This document shows, piece after piece, positions 46,501 through 57,013 of a stretch of 64,000 bases of DNA; position 1 is the first letter of the stretch; each line of letters begins with the position of its first letter. The position numbers and the translations under genes are program-made. The stretch lies in contig CM055816.1 in the NCBI GenBank assembly GCA_029582265.1, forward strand, positions 35,165,049 to 35,229,048. Reading direction: 5' to 3'. This DNA comes from Zoroaster sp. YZ-2022 (Eukaryota > Echinodermata > Asteroidea > Forcipulatida > Zoroasteridae). The notes under the pieces are model-generated. The model made no database searches. It was not told where the DNA came from and saw only the letters and a list, made by a program, of their open reading frames with translations.

Positions 46501-48198
46501 ATGAATACATGTACACAAATCTTAATGCAATTTTTTTTACTATTTTCTTGTGAAATACATACTATATGTACAAGGTGCACATTAATATATGATCTTATAT
46601 ACATGTATATAGGGCTAATCAACCAACTTTGCCCTCACAGGTAACATACATGTATATATATGTATGTAATATTGGTAATGTTGGCAAAACATACATCTGT
46701 GTACTACTTTCTTTGAATTAAAGGGAAGGTGTATCATTTATAATAACCAGATTATCAAATTAACATTCTCTAAAACCTAGGACTTACAATGTACATGTAC
46801 ATGTACATGTACATGTATGGTAAATTTGGTACAAGTACTGTACAAGTGAAAGTAAACATCTCAGGTGCTTTTATCTCTGAGAAAACAGGAACTGTTTAGT
46901 CAAAATTACAAAAAGTTGATTTATAGTTTAACCCTCCTACATTTGATGCACTTCAGTGGGAAGTTGCTGTAGAGGTCATAACCAGTCAACTGCCTGTTTT
47001 GACTGTTGACCCAGGGTAAAGTTATTCATAGTGTGTTTTATTTAAATCTGTATGTAATGTACACGTACATTATGATGTTTACACATGTACATGTATGATT
47101 CAAAGACTAAGCAAGCATGCACACATGTTAAAGCAGTTTTCCTACATGACCAGACCAGTGATTAAGTACATTTGTATGGACTTCTCTTTTGAAAGCACTG
47201 ACAGGTTATTAAAAATACTGCATACTGTACTGGACATGAGGTTCCTTAAACAAGTTCAGTGTATGCACTGGAAACGCATGCAATGCAATAACATGTTAAA
47301 CTTACAGAATTGGCAAGCACAAACTTTGTATTCATGTCTAACATGGTGTTACCTGGCAGACAAAAATATTTAGATGAATATCTGTACCATCATCAACTTT
47401 ACAGTGTTATAAGTAAGACTAATTGTGGTGACACCATGTGAAATTTTCTATTGAGTAGTAATAATTAGTTCTGAAAAGAACTGGAGGTTACAACTCAACG
47501 TTTCGATCAGTGTGCTCTGGTCGTCTTCAGGAGAACGCCAGACTCTGGGAAACCCTACTGCTTTACAGTGTTATGTTTTAATGTTCATATAGTACGTGTG
47601 AAACTTTAATCATGTTTTTATTTGTTGAAATTAAAAATGTTGTACCTTCCCTATACAGATCTCAATATATATTTTTAATTTATTTGAAAATGTATTTGTT
47701 TAAATATTATAATTTTATTCTTATTTTGTGTTTGCAAAACATAAGAAAGATCTTATTTTCATATATGATGCTCAATATGCTCAATATCCCCCCCTCTCCC
47801 ATTGTGTCTTTATTGTGTTCCAGGAATCTTAGGAATTCTTCAGATGATTTCGGGGGTGGGGGGAGGTTCGTTAACAATAGAACAACAGTGTGTTAGTGTA
47901 TAGGGACATTTGGGGAAGGCACTCTGCTGCATGTTGAGTATACTATGGTATAACACCTCAAGTCAAGCTACATCCTTGCTATCCCTAAAAGTTCCTAGTT
48001 GTTTGCTTTTTATATATATATTTTTTTTTGGGCGGGGGATGGTACATGTCGTTTTAGTTTCTTTCAAATGGCATTTTCTTTCTTTTCTTATCCCTAAAAA
48101 AGGAGGCTTGGAAGAAACTTGGTAATCCTGTGCGAGGGTGCCATGCAAAATTGCACCCCACGAAATCATTAAACAAGAACTTTGATTTGTTTCTGCAG
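43598..48198. other. Intron with mirrored repeats
   Basis: Mirror of 2721-7344. It holds the LINE tail (45160-45581), an AGGGACAGTATCGTCAC MITE (46089-46294, TTAA both sides), the dispersed repeat at about 47440-47570 and TACATG microsatellites. No host gene seen. Confidence 0.7.
45160..45581 (+). mobile_element. LINE 3' end, CR1/L2-like reverse transcriptase C-terminus
   Basis: The open frame 45120-45599 contains LCDLLKYYAPSCKLHSS, then WGDRSFEVVAPCLWNDLPL and SVKKNLKTHLM. This is the hallmark C-terminal block (GDR-F-v-AP-LWN-LP, then K-LKTHL) of CR1, L2 and related non-LTR reverse transcriptases. The element then ends GCGCCTTGAGCACTTCTTGG...(ATT)n, the same end as the SINEs here. It is 5'-truncated, as usual for LINEs, and lacks the palm and endonuclease. 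Confidence 0.85.
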
Positions 48199-48513
48199 GT
48201 CCCCCTGATACCCCTGTGATAACTGGTAGTTCACCGATGACTGAGAATGAGTCGACTACCCTGACATGCATGGCAGATATGGGGTATCCTGATGACTGGA
48301 GCTTGCATTGGTTCAATGGAGACACAGATATCATGCCTATGTCTAATACCACATCAGCCCCATCAGGATCAAGTAAACGCTACACGTTCAGCAGTCAGAT
48401 TGAGTTTACACCTACGAGATATGACAATAATAACACCATCATTAAGTGTACTGCACAAAAGGATTCATGGATAGCACGACCAGAATGGTCATGGGGTCCT
48501 ATTGATGTCCAAT
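48199..48513 (+). CDS. Ig exon 6, right copy
   Basis: Intact 315-bp phase 1-1 exon with acceptor TCTGCAG and donor GTAAGT. It reads PPDTPVITGSSPMTENES, the strand-B cysteine in TTLTCMADMG, tryptophans in WSLHWFNGD, FTPTRYDNNN and the strand-F cysteine in IIKCTAQKDSW. It has several N-glycosylation sites. It joins in frame with exon 7 across the end of the inverted duplication, which supports the right arm as the genuine orientation of the gene. Confidence 0.88.
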
Positions 48514-48659
48514 GTAAGTACTTATATGAAAACAAAATGTATGATTACAATACATACATGTACATGCCTACTCAATATTTATCCAAAAATAACATGAGCA
48601 TGTAATATTTAGACGAACAAATAACATGTATTGTAATGCACTATCATCTTCACCCTTAA

Positions 48660-48913
48660 CCAGTTCGCGTCGGGAATAAAAAAGTTTGTCTGGGCCCCTG
48701 TGCGGGTTTCTTTTCCCCACACAAACACATTAATGGAAGCTTCCACAGCGCCTGGCCACGTCTACCGAGCATGTCACTGTACACTCGGCTCGTTGCCATG
48801 TCAACCGAGCATGCATACAAATATTATAGTGTTTCCTCTGGCGTGTATAGACGCTCTACGATCCGTGGTGCAAAAAAACATTGCGTGTACACACGGCCTC
48901 CGACGCGAACTGG
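48660..48913. mobile_element. MITE, CCAGTTCGCG family, TTAA target (right copy 1)
   Basis: Termini CCAGTTCGCGTCGG at both ends, with perfect TTAA on both sides (48656-48659 and 48914-48917). Mirror of 1967-2235. Confidence 0.82.
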
Positions 48914-48917
48914 TTAA

Positions 48918-49784
48918 CATCACGTTTGCTTGAACTGAATTTTATTATAAAATATAAGAATAATAACAAATATTGTAAACATTTCTGTCTAAATAAACTG
49001 ATGTAGACCTGTTTGTTTTATAATAAGGGAAGTATGTTGCATGGTCTTTTCAGCAGGTTAACCCTAACCCTCAAGGTATTCTGGCTAGGAACCTTCCTCA
49101 ATCCTCCAAAATCCTCCAGTGCACTTTTGGAAACTTGCCCTTATCTTCAAAATGCACCATGCATTTTCATTGATCTTTCATATTGAGCACTGTATGGCCT
49201 GTCCTTCTTGCCATGGTAGTAATTTTGCCCCATTTGAAAAAGCGAAAGTATCAGTTTCTAACTGCTGTTTTTTTTACCAAAAAGTGATCCTTTGAGGATT
49301 TTGCTGGATTTGGGCATGTCACAGACAAAAAGGACTGAACTGAAGCCTGTGACCATGCCCAAAACGGATAATTAACCCTAACCTTTCCAAATCCTCTTTG
49401 CCAAAGTGAAGGATTGAGGGCAGATGTGATTATTTGCTTGGTGAATTATGGAGGATTGCCAGGTTATCAGGCTATATTTGACACTGGATGAAAATGGAGG
49501 ATTGAGGTTACATGGTTACATGTTGGTCTGTCCAAAATATGATTTTGAAGGATTGAGGTTATAGGCATACTTGCCTTCCTTCCTCCATGGTACATGTACA
49601 GCCATGTTTGTTATAGTGATTGCAAGGTCAGTGCTTGGGTCAGTGGATACTGTTTATTGCTCCATGCATGCAGGGAGGGTCCCTGGCCCTGGGCCATGTA
49701 CAAAACAGATCAGAAACACACATGTGTGCATACATGTACATGTTATGTGCTTGCTTTACTACTGAAGGATTTTGGAGGATTCAG
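48918..49784. repeat. AATCCTCC-rich repeat, right copy
   Basis: Mirror of 1061-1962. TTAACCCTAACC edges occur at 49058-49069 and 49372-49383. No gene seen. Confidence 0.55.
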
Positions 49785-51993
49785 GTTATGTGTAAGCAAA
49801 TGGGCCATGGGAGTTAGTAGAATTCAGGTTATGTGTAAGCAAATGGGCCTAGGAAGTTAGGAAGGATTCAGGTTATGTGTAAGCAAATGGGCCTAGGGAG
49901 TTAGGAAGGATTCAGGTTATGTGTAAGCAAATGGGCCATGGGAGTTAGTAGAATTCAGGTTATGTGTAAGCAAATGGGCCTAGGAAGTTAGGGAGGATTC
50001 AGTTTATGTGTAAGCAAATGGGCCTATAGGGAGTTAGGAAGGATTCAGGTTATGTGTAAGCAAATGGGCCTAGGGAGTTAGGAAGGATTCAGGTTATGTG
50101 TAAGCAAATGGGCCATGGGAGTTAGTAGGATTCAGGTTATGTGTAAGCAAATGGGCCTATGGAGTTAGGAAGGATTCAGGTTATGTGTAAGCAAATGGGC
50201 CTAGGGAGTTAGGAAGGATTCAGGTTATGTGTAAGCAAATGGGTCTAGGGAGTTAGGAAGGATTCAGGTTATGTGTAAGCAAATGGGCCTAGGGAGTTAG
50301 GAAGGATTCAGGTTATGTGTAAGCAAATGGGCCTAGGGAGTTAGGAAGGATTCAGGTTATGTGTAAGCAAATGGGTCTAGGGAGTTAGGAAGGATTCAGG
50401 TTATGTGTAAGCAAATGGGTCAGGGAATTAGGAAGGATTCAGGTTATGTGTAAGCAAATGGGCCATGGGAGTTAGGAAGGATTCAGGTTATGTGTAAGCA
50501 AATGGGTCTAGGGAATTAGGAAGGATTCAGGTTATGTGTAAGCAAATGGGTCTAGGGAGTTAGGAAGGATTCAGGTTATGTGTAAGCAAATGGGCCTAGG
50601 GAGTTAGGAAGGATTCAGGTTATGTGTAAGCAAATGGGCCTAGGAGGATTCAGGTTATGTGTAAGCAAATGGGCCTAGGGAGTTAGGAAGGATTCAGGTT
50701 ATGTGTAAGCAAATGGGTCTAGGGAGTTAGGAAGGATTCAGGTTATGTGTAAGCAAATGGGTCTAGGGAATTAGGAAGGATTCAGGTTATGTGTAAGCAA
50801 ATGGGCCATGGGAGTTAGGAAGGATTCAGGTTATGTGTAAGCAAATGGGTCTAGGGAATTAGGAAGGATTCAGGTTATGTGTAAGCAAATGGGTCTAGGG
50901 AGTTAGGAAGGATTCAGGTTATGTGTAAGCAAATGGGCCTAGGGAGTTAGGAAGGATTCAGGTTATGTGTAAGCAAATGGGCCTAGGGAGTTAGGAAGGA
51001 TTCAGGTTATGTGTAAGCAAATGGGCCTAGGGAGTTAGGAAGGATTCAGGTTATGTGTAAGCAAATGGGTCTAGGGAGTTAGGAAGGATTCAGGTTATGT
51101 GTAAGCAAATGGGTCTAGGGAATTAGGAAGGATTCAGGTTATGTGTAAGCAAATGGGCCATGGGAGTTAGGAAGGATTCAGGTTATGTGTAAGCAAATGG
51201 GTCTAGGGAATTAGGAAGGATTCAGGTTATGTGTAAGCAAATGGGCCTAGGGAGTTAGGAAGGATTCAGGTTATGTGTAAGCAAATGGGCCTAGGGAATT
51301 AGGAAGGATTCAGGTTATGTGTAAGCAAATGGGCCTAGGGAGTTAGGAAGGATTCAGGTTATGTGTAAGCAAATGGGCCTAGGGAATTAGGAAGGATTCA
51401 GGTTATGTGTAAGCAAATGGGCCTAGGGAGTTAGGAAGGATTCAGGTTATGTGTAAGCAAATGGGCCTAGGGAGTTAGGCAGGATTCAGGTTATGTGTAA
51501 GCAAATGGGCCTAGGGAGTTAGGAAGGATTCAGGTTATGTAAGCAAATGGGCCCAGGGAGTTAGGAAGGATTCAGGTTATGTAAGCAAATGGGCCTAGGG
51601 AGTTAGGGAAGGATTCAGGTTATGTGTAAGCAAATGGGCCTAGGGAGTTAGGCAGGATTCAGGTTATGTGTAAGCAAATGGGCCTAGGGAGTTAGGAAGG
51701 ATTCAGGTTATGTGTAAGCAAATGGGTCTAGGGAATTAGGAATGTTTCAGGTTATGTGTAAGCAAATGGGCCTAGGGAGTTAGGAAGGATTCAGGTTTAT
51801 GTGTAAGCAAATGGGCCTAGGGAGTTAGGAAGGATTCAGGTTTATGTGCAAGCAAATGGGCCTAGGGAGTTAGGAAGGATTCAGGTTATGTGTAAGCAAA
51901 TGGGCCTATGGAGTTAGGAAGGATTCATGTTATGTGTAAGCAAATGGGCCTAGGGAGTTAGGAAGGATTCAGGTTATGTGTAAGCAAATTGGC
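49785..51993 (+). repeat. 44-bp minisatellite with higher-order structure
   Basis: About 50 tandem copies of the 44-bp unit AGGATTCAGGTTATGTGTAA GCAAATGGGCCTAGGGAGTT AGGA. Variants carry GTCTAGGG, GCCATGGG or GGAATTAGG. The GCCATGGG variant recurs at 50461, 50804 and 51156. The last two are exactly 352 bp (8 units) apart, and the first interval is 9 bp short because one unit is truncated. The run of variants between them repeats, so an eight-unit higher-order repeat exists. Non-coding. Confidence 0.93.
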
Positions 51994-52773
51994 TTAGGAA
52001 GTAAGAGTTAACCTGCAGTAAAGACCAAGTGTCATACTTTTATTCCCATTCATAAATGCCCATATCAAATTCGTTTTCCAAATGTAAAATTTTAATTTTT
52101 GTTTTGCCGAGAGAAATTGTGGAAATGCATACAGATTTGTTTATAAATTGTGTGCATTCTAATGTGGAAATAGATCACAGCCTGTGATCCATTTCAGATT
52201 TGAACTTGTGTTTACCTTTTCTTGAAAGTACATTGTACAGGATACATGTATGTCAGACAGAAACAATTCTTAGGATGATTGGTACCAATGTACATGTACA
52301 TATGTACATGTACAAGTACACATGAACATGTAACCCCCCAAAAAAGTCTCTGGTTTCTGGTCACCACACGCATCACCATTTTTAGTTTTCTTTTTATTTG
52401 CTATGAAACGATGTCCAATTGTACTAAAAATTGCTGGATCGATTGGAATTCTGTGTTTTAAACGTACTTTTTCACATACATGTAGGGGTATAAACGTTTG
52501 CCCGATTTGTGAGGCCTCTCTTAGCCACCATACTTTGGTGTATAGGAAATTTGGTCTGGTTCCACTAACCACGTACATGTGTATCACATGTTTCACTGGT
52601 TGGCCAAAAAAAATATGACCAACAAATATTTTAAAATGGCCTTACTGCGCCGATTTTGGGACCAGGAACCAAAGACTTTTTTTTGTGGGGGAGTGGGTAA
52701 CCTTTTAGATGATAATTTGTTCAGGTTGTTTTTGGGTTATTACCAGTTGATGTACACTGTCTTATACACACAG
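51994..52773. other. Intron after the minisatellite, no gene seen
   Basis: Begins with a partial foldback repeat (AACCTGCAGTAAAGACCAAG) related to 8215-8342. TACATG patches lie near 52290-52330. It ends in the acceptor of Ig exon 7. Confidence 0.55.
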
Positions 52774-53118
52774 ATTCAGCATTTATCATCACCAATAAGG
52801 CAGATAACAATCAGGCTGGTGCTTCAGTTGGTGGAGATGAGATCTTGACATGCATTGCTAAAGGAAACCCTGTACCTGACATGATGTGGTATAAAAACAA
52901 CTCGGAGATAACCGATGGTTCAAATACTGACAAGTACCTGGTAAAAAACACATACATGTACACACAAGTAGATGATGATGGCCTATATGGAGATGTGATT
53001 ACCAGCAAATTGACAATCAAGAGAGTGAACTCAGAGATGGACTACGGGGTGTATACCTGCAACAGCTCCAATGGAATCGGAGGAAATGACTCGCATGAAA
53101 TCTTTCTCAATGCATCAA
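52774..53118 (+). CDS. Ig exon 7 (I-set-like Ig domain)
   Basis: A 345-bp phase 1-1 exon with acceptor CACACAG and donor GTAAGA. It encodes an I-set-like Ig domain: DEILTCIAKGNPVPDMMWYK with the strand-B cysteine and core tryptophan, TSKLTIKRVN, then the canonical D-Y-G-V-Y-T-C-N strand-F motif, ending NASSKIQ only if read into the intron. It lies outside the inverted duplication, in single copy. Ig followed by FN3 is the order of cell-adhesion molecules such as nephrin/Kirre, IgCAM or receptor-type proteins. Confidence 0.9.
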
Positions 53119-53159
53119 GTAAGATACAGTACATACTGTACATGTTACATGTACTTTAA

Positions 53160-53367
53160 AGGGACAATATTGTCACGATGAACAGGGCATGGAATCGGAG
53201 TGCTCGTTTTAGATTAACTAATTAATACCCCACATGATAAAATTATATTACCATTGCTGCTGCATACTTGTAAATGAGCCAGTAATTTTCAGTCACTTCG
53301 TCTTAAAATAGGACACCGATTCCATGCCCTGTTGAAATTCTGCTCTGATCATGAGGATGTTGTTCCT
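53160..53367. mobile_element. MITE, AGGGACAGTATCGTCAC family (independent copy)
   Basis: Ends AGGGACAATATTGTCACGATGA and AGGAACAACATCCTCATGATC, flanked by TTAA at 53156-53159 and 53368-53371. It shares the GCATGGAATCGG and TGCATA...AATGAG body with 4644-4849. It sits in the intron right behind Ig exon 7. Confidence 0.8.
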
Positions 53368-53519
53368 TTAAATGGATTAAATGCAATAGGGATTTGTTTT
53401 AACTTAGAAACACAATGCATGACTCTGTGTCCATGTTGAAATCATTTTGTTACCTTGTAAATATTGCCAATCTGTGGGTGTTTTGAATTTCTGTTGCGCT
53501 TGTTAAAAATCCATATTAA

Positions 53520-53752
53520 CCCTAACCACCCGAAATCCATCAAAATCCTCCAAGGGGCACTTTTTTGGGGGGAAAATTCAGCAATTGATGGAAACTGGTA
53601 CTTTCACCTCTTCAAATGGCCCAAAATTACTACCTGGCAAGAAGTACAGGCCATAAGTGCTGAATATGAAAGATCAACGAAAATGCATGGCGCACTGATG
53701 GATTTTGGAGGATTCAGGAAGGTTCCTAGCTAGAATACCTAGGGGGTTAGGG
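53520..53752. mobile_element. MITE with CCCTAACC ends, TTAA target
   Basis: Begins CCCTAACCACCC and ends GGGGGTTAGGG, with TTAA on both sides (53516-53519 and 53753-53756). A TTAA target plus CCCTA-type ends fits piggyBac-like elements. The body has AAATCCATCAAAATCCTCC and its partial inverse. The family also makes up 1550-1813 and its mirror. The TTAGGG is part of the terminus, not a telomere array. Confidence 0.75.
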
Positions 53753-53756
53753 TTAA

Positions 53757-54729
53757 TGAATGTACATACATTGAATGTACATCACCAGCTTTTCTATATA
53801 TCATAGCAGGTTGAAATGCAACATCATGGTTATTTTGTAGATTGTTAAAGTGGATTATATTTTTTTGTTTGAACTTTTTGTGTTTTTAAATTCTTGTTTA
53901 AAGATGTATCGCCGACATTTTTTGCCACCCCCCCCCCAACAAAAAAAACAGAAAAAAAAGGACAGAGAACCAAACCAAGCTAATAAATTCTTAGTCGATT
54001 TCTCTCATAGCACACAGCAGCCATATTGCTTTTTCCTATACACAAGTCTGTGAGAATCAGAATAAAGCTAATGTCCAAAACGGATGTTGTTATCCCATTG
54101 TGATTATTTATCCTGATTGGCTAAAACACAGTCATGTGGGGGTCGCGTAGTTACATGTTCGCACGCAATTCAGGTCGGACAAGTTAATTAAACACTTGTG
54201 TACTGTAGGTGTCTGGCAAAACCTTAAACTTGGACCCAACTTTTCAGAGTGACCTCCCAAATTTATTGTGAAAAGTAACAATGTTCCCAACAACGTTTCA
54301 GGATTTTTCTTTTTTCATCAAAATCTACAGAATCTATATGGTGACATGAAAATCTCAAACTGGTCCCTGGGGTCAGTTTTTGACCTTTTTATGGTTGTTA
54401 TGCCGACAAGTTTCGGGTTTTGTCAGAGCGGGTCACATTTACTTGTTGCTTGGTTTGAAGTTAAATTTTTTTTTAAATTAAAACGTTTTGATGATTTCAT
54501 GGAATATAATGGCTTACAGTGTGTTCAAAAACAGCTATATTGACTGGCATTATTCAGGCACTAGTGCACGTCTAATTTGTGCCTGTGAGTGACCATTTAT
54601 ACAACATGTACATGTAACAGTGAATTTTAATATGACTTACATGTAGCAGTAGTTGAATATTTTTTAATGTGTCTTTTTCTGAACAATCAGATTTCAGAGT
54701 ATACTGTATATATTTCATTGTTTTTTTAG
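53757..54729. other. Intron between Ig exon 7 and FN3 exon
   Basis: AT-rich with homopolymer runs. No gene or element recognised. Confidence 0.5.
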
Positions 54730-55011
54730 GAAAACCTGACATGCCTATCAAGGTTAACTTGATAAGCCGTACTTCAAGCTCCCTCAACGTGACCTGGGAG
54801 CCTGGATATAATGGTGGTGAGGACCAGTGGTTCTATGTCAGCCACAAGAAGACGGACCCTGCAAGTATGGAGGCATACAGTGAAAAGATCACAAAAGAGA
54901 TGTACATTGTGACTGGCCTTGATTCCTACACACAGTATGAGCTAAGGGTCTATGCTGAGAATGATATTGGCAGAAATCCGAATTATGGCAGCATAGTGGT
55001 GTACACATTGC
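54730..55011 (+). CDS. Fibronectin type III exon
   Basis: A 282-bp phase 1-1 exon with acceptor TTTTTTTAG and donor GTAAGT. It encodes one FN3 domain: KPDMPIKVNLISRTSSSLNV, the tryptophan in VTWEPGYNGGEDQ, then LDSYTQYELRVYAENDIG, the tyrosine corner and A-x-N-x-x-G signature. It joins in phase to Ig exon 7. The protein should continue to more FN3 or a membrane anchor; no further convincing exon is seen up to the LINE at 60.5 kb. Confidence 0.92.
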
Positions 55012-55652
55012 GTAAGTTCCAAATCGTATTTCTATTTTTCCTGTTTTTTGGTTTTTTTTTCATCTGTTTTGTTCAAATATTTTTTTGGCACTCAGCTGCC
55101 ATCTTTTTATTGTCTAATACACAACTCTATGGGAATCAAAGTGATGCTCATTTTCAGAATAGATTGGCGCTTTTAAATTTCTAATACAATGTATCAAAAA
55201 TCCTGAGAAGATGGAATATGATCCATTTGTCCCCCTGGATCCACCAATAAATGTGTTATTTCAGGAATACTATGTACATTGAAGTCAAGTGGTCTGTGTG
55301 ATTTTGTTTGACATTCAATCAGACCGTTGTCTTTGCATTCATCGTGTCTGATTTCCTGACTACCGGACAGAAGTCATTATGAAAAAACACCAATCTATTC
55401 TGAAAATGAGTCTTACTTTGATTCCCATAGAGCTGTGTATTAGACAATCAAAAGATGGCGGCTGAGTGCCAATCAGACTGTTGTCTTTGCATTCGTATCT
55501 TTATGGTTTCTTGACTACCAGCCATAAGTAATTATGAAAAAAAAATACAACATATACTATCAACTTTACACCAAATTTTACACTTTACTTCCAGTAAGAC
55601 TGAAGGGATTATTTTCACCTACATGTACATGTAGGATACACCCCAATGTGGA
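55012..55652. repeat. Intron or downstream region with inverted repeat
   Basis: 55085-55167 and 55390-55472 are inverted copies of one sequence (CCATCTTTTTATTGTCTAAT versus its reverse, with GGGAATCAAAGT). A CTGACTACC...AAGT(C/A)ATTATGAAAAAA block occurs twice (near 55360 and 55515). This looks like a decayed foldback element. No exon seen. Confidence 0.6.
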
Positions 55653-55992
55653 GTGTCGTGGCCGAGCGGTCTAGCTTACCGGACTCAAGTTCTGGTGTTA
55701 GCAGCAGAATGTGGGTTCGAATCCCGGCCGTGACACTTGTGTCCTTGAGCAAGACACTTAACCATAATTGCTTCTCTCCACCCAGGGTTAAATGGCACCT
55801 GTGAGGGCAGAGTTGGTTGATTAGCCCCATATGCGCTGTAATGGCAGCAATTGAGCTGTATACTCCCCAGGAGCTGAGATGGTTTCAGGAATGATTTATG
55901 AGCCTTATGAGCAGGGTAAATATAATGCCTTGAGCACCACTTAGTTGGTGGATACGTGCGCTATATAAATCCACACATTATTATTATTATTA
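55653..55992 (+). mobile_element. tRNA-derived SINE (independent copy)
   Basis: Same family as 41356-41706 but a separate insertion. A box at 55659-55669, B box GGTTCGAATCC at 55714-55724, and tail GCCTTGAGCACCACTTAGTT...GTGCGCTATATAAATCCAC(ATT)n. Its B box is the better match to the pol III consensus. Confidence 0.92.
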
Positions 55993-56883
55993 ATGCATAT
56001 GGTACCCAGGTAAACGTAAAAGTACACAAACCTGCATAGGAATAACATTGCCTGGGTTGCCATCCGGGAGTACACTGGGTGTCAATGACCCCTTCAACCC
56101 AAGTAAACTTGAATAATTTTTTACATGTAATTTGAAGATTACCAAAGTTGTGCCTTCCCTTTGGTAATTTGAAAGCACAACCATACCACTGGCATCAATC
56201 TTCCCTAGAATTTGTTTTTATTTAAGGAGAAGTCATATTTAAGAATAGTAAAATCATTTCCAGATTGATTTTTAACAATGAGTACTCTTTGTTAAAATTC
56301 CATGTCGGAATGGATACAAAAAATGGATACAGACCTATTACAGTTTATAATTTTTAGATTGAAATGTTATATGTGTGGTGACATTCTACCAATTATACAT
56401 GTAAGTACAGTACTTTAATTTCCTGTTTTGTTGCACGGTTTTGGCTTTCCTTTTCCGGTTTCAGTGTCTTTTTAGTTTTAATTTCTTTCCCACAGTGATT
56501 GACCTTTTTTGTTAGTGACATTTACCCATAACAAGCACCGTGTACAAGCACATGTACGTGCATGTACACACACTGTAAATTAATACAGTGTATAAGATTT
56601 CGTGCACATGTGAAAGTCAAGGCCTTCTGATTATAGACTTACATGTAATTGTTTTGACTACATTTGTTTTGTTTGCCTAAATCCTTCTCTTTCTTTGTTC
56701 CCTTCTGAACTTGGGCTTGCTGTACATGTGTACATCTTGTCATACTTACATGTACATGTACATGTACATGTACATGTACATATACAGTGTAGTGCACATT
56801 AGTGTGTGAAAGTCGAGGCCTTCTAATAATATAATTGTGTTTACTAAATGTACATAAATTTGTTTTGTTTGCCTCATCTTTCT
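55993..56883. repeat. TACATG microsatellites and a short direct repeat
   Basis: A block GTGAAAGTC(A/G)AGGCCTTCT followed by TTTGTTTTGTTTGCCT occurs at about 56610 and again at 56797. A TACATG run lies at 56752-56780. No gene seen. Confidence 0.55.
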
Positions 56884-57013
56884 GTTGTCCATTTTTATTG
56901 TTCCCTTGTCCATTTTAATTGTTCCCTTGTCCATTTTAATTGTTCCCTTGTCCATTTTAATTGTTCCCTTGTCCGTTTTAATTGTTTCCTTGTCATTTTA
57001 ATTGTTCCCTTGT
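56884..57013. repeat. 21-bp tandem repeat
   Basis: About six copies of GTCCATTTTAATTGTTCCCT T, with a few changes in the outer copies. The period is 21 bp, so all frames stay open across it; the MDKGTIK-type - strand reading is a by-product. Confidence 0.9.

Larger units (their letters stand above)
29451..51990 (-). repeat. Right arm of inverted duplication
   Basis: This is the reverse complement of the left arm, starting immediately after the N gap and ending in the 44-bp minisatellite, which is longer and much cleaner here. Downstream of it (52.0 kb on) the Ig gene continues with exons that have no mirror copy in this window. So the right arm is joined to unique gene sequence. Confidence 0.92.

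Noticed and set aside
49785..51993. CRISPR array
   Set aside because: Units are contiguous 44-bp repeats without unique spacers, in an animal genome. The 28-bp array at 13361-13548 fails for the same reason.
56746..56955. - strand protein with MDKGTIK repeats
   Set aside because: It is the translation of a 21-bp tandem repeat, which leaves all frames open.
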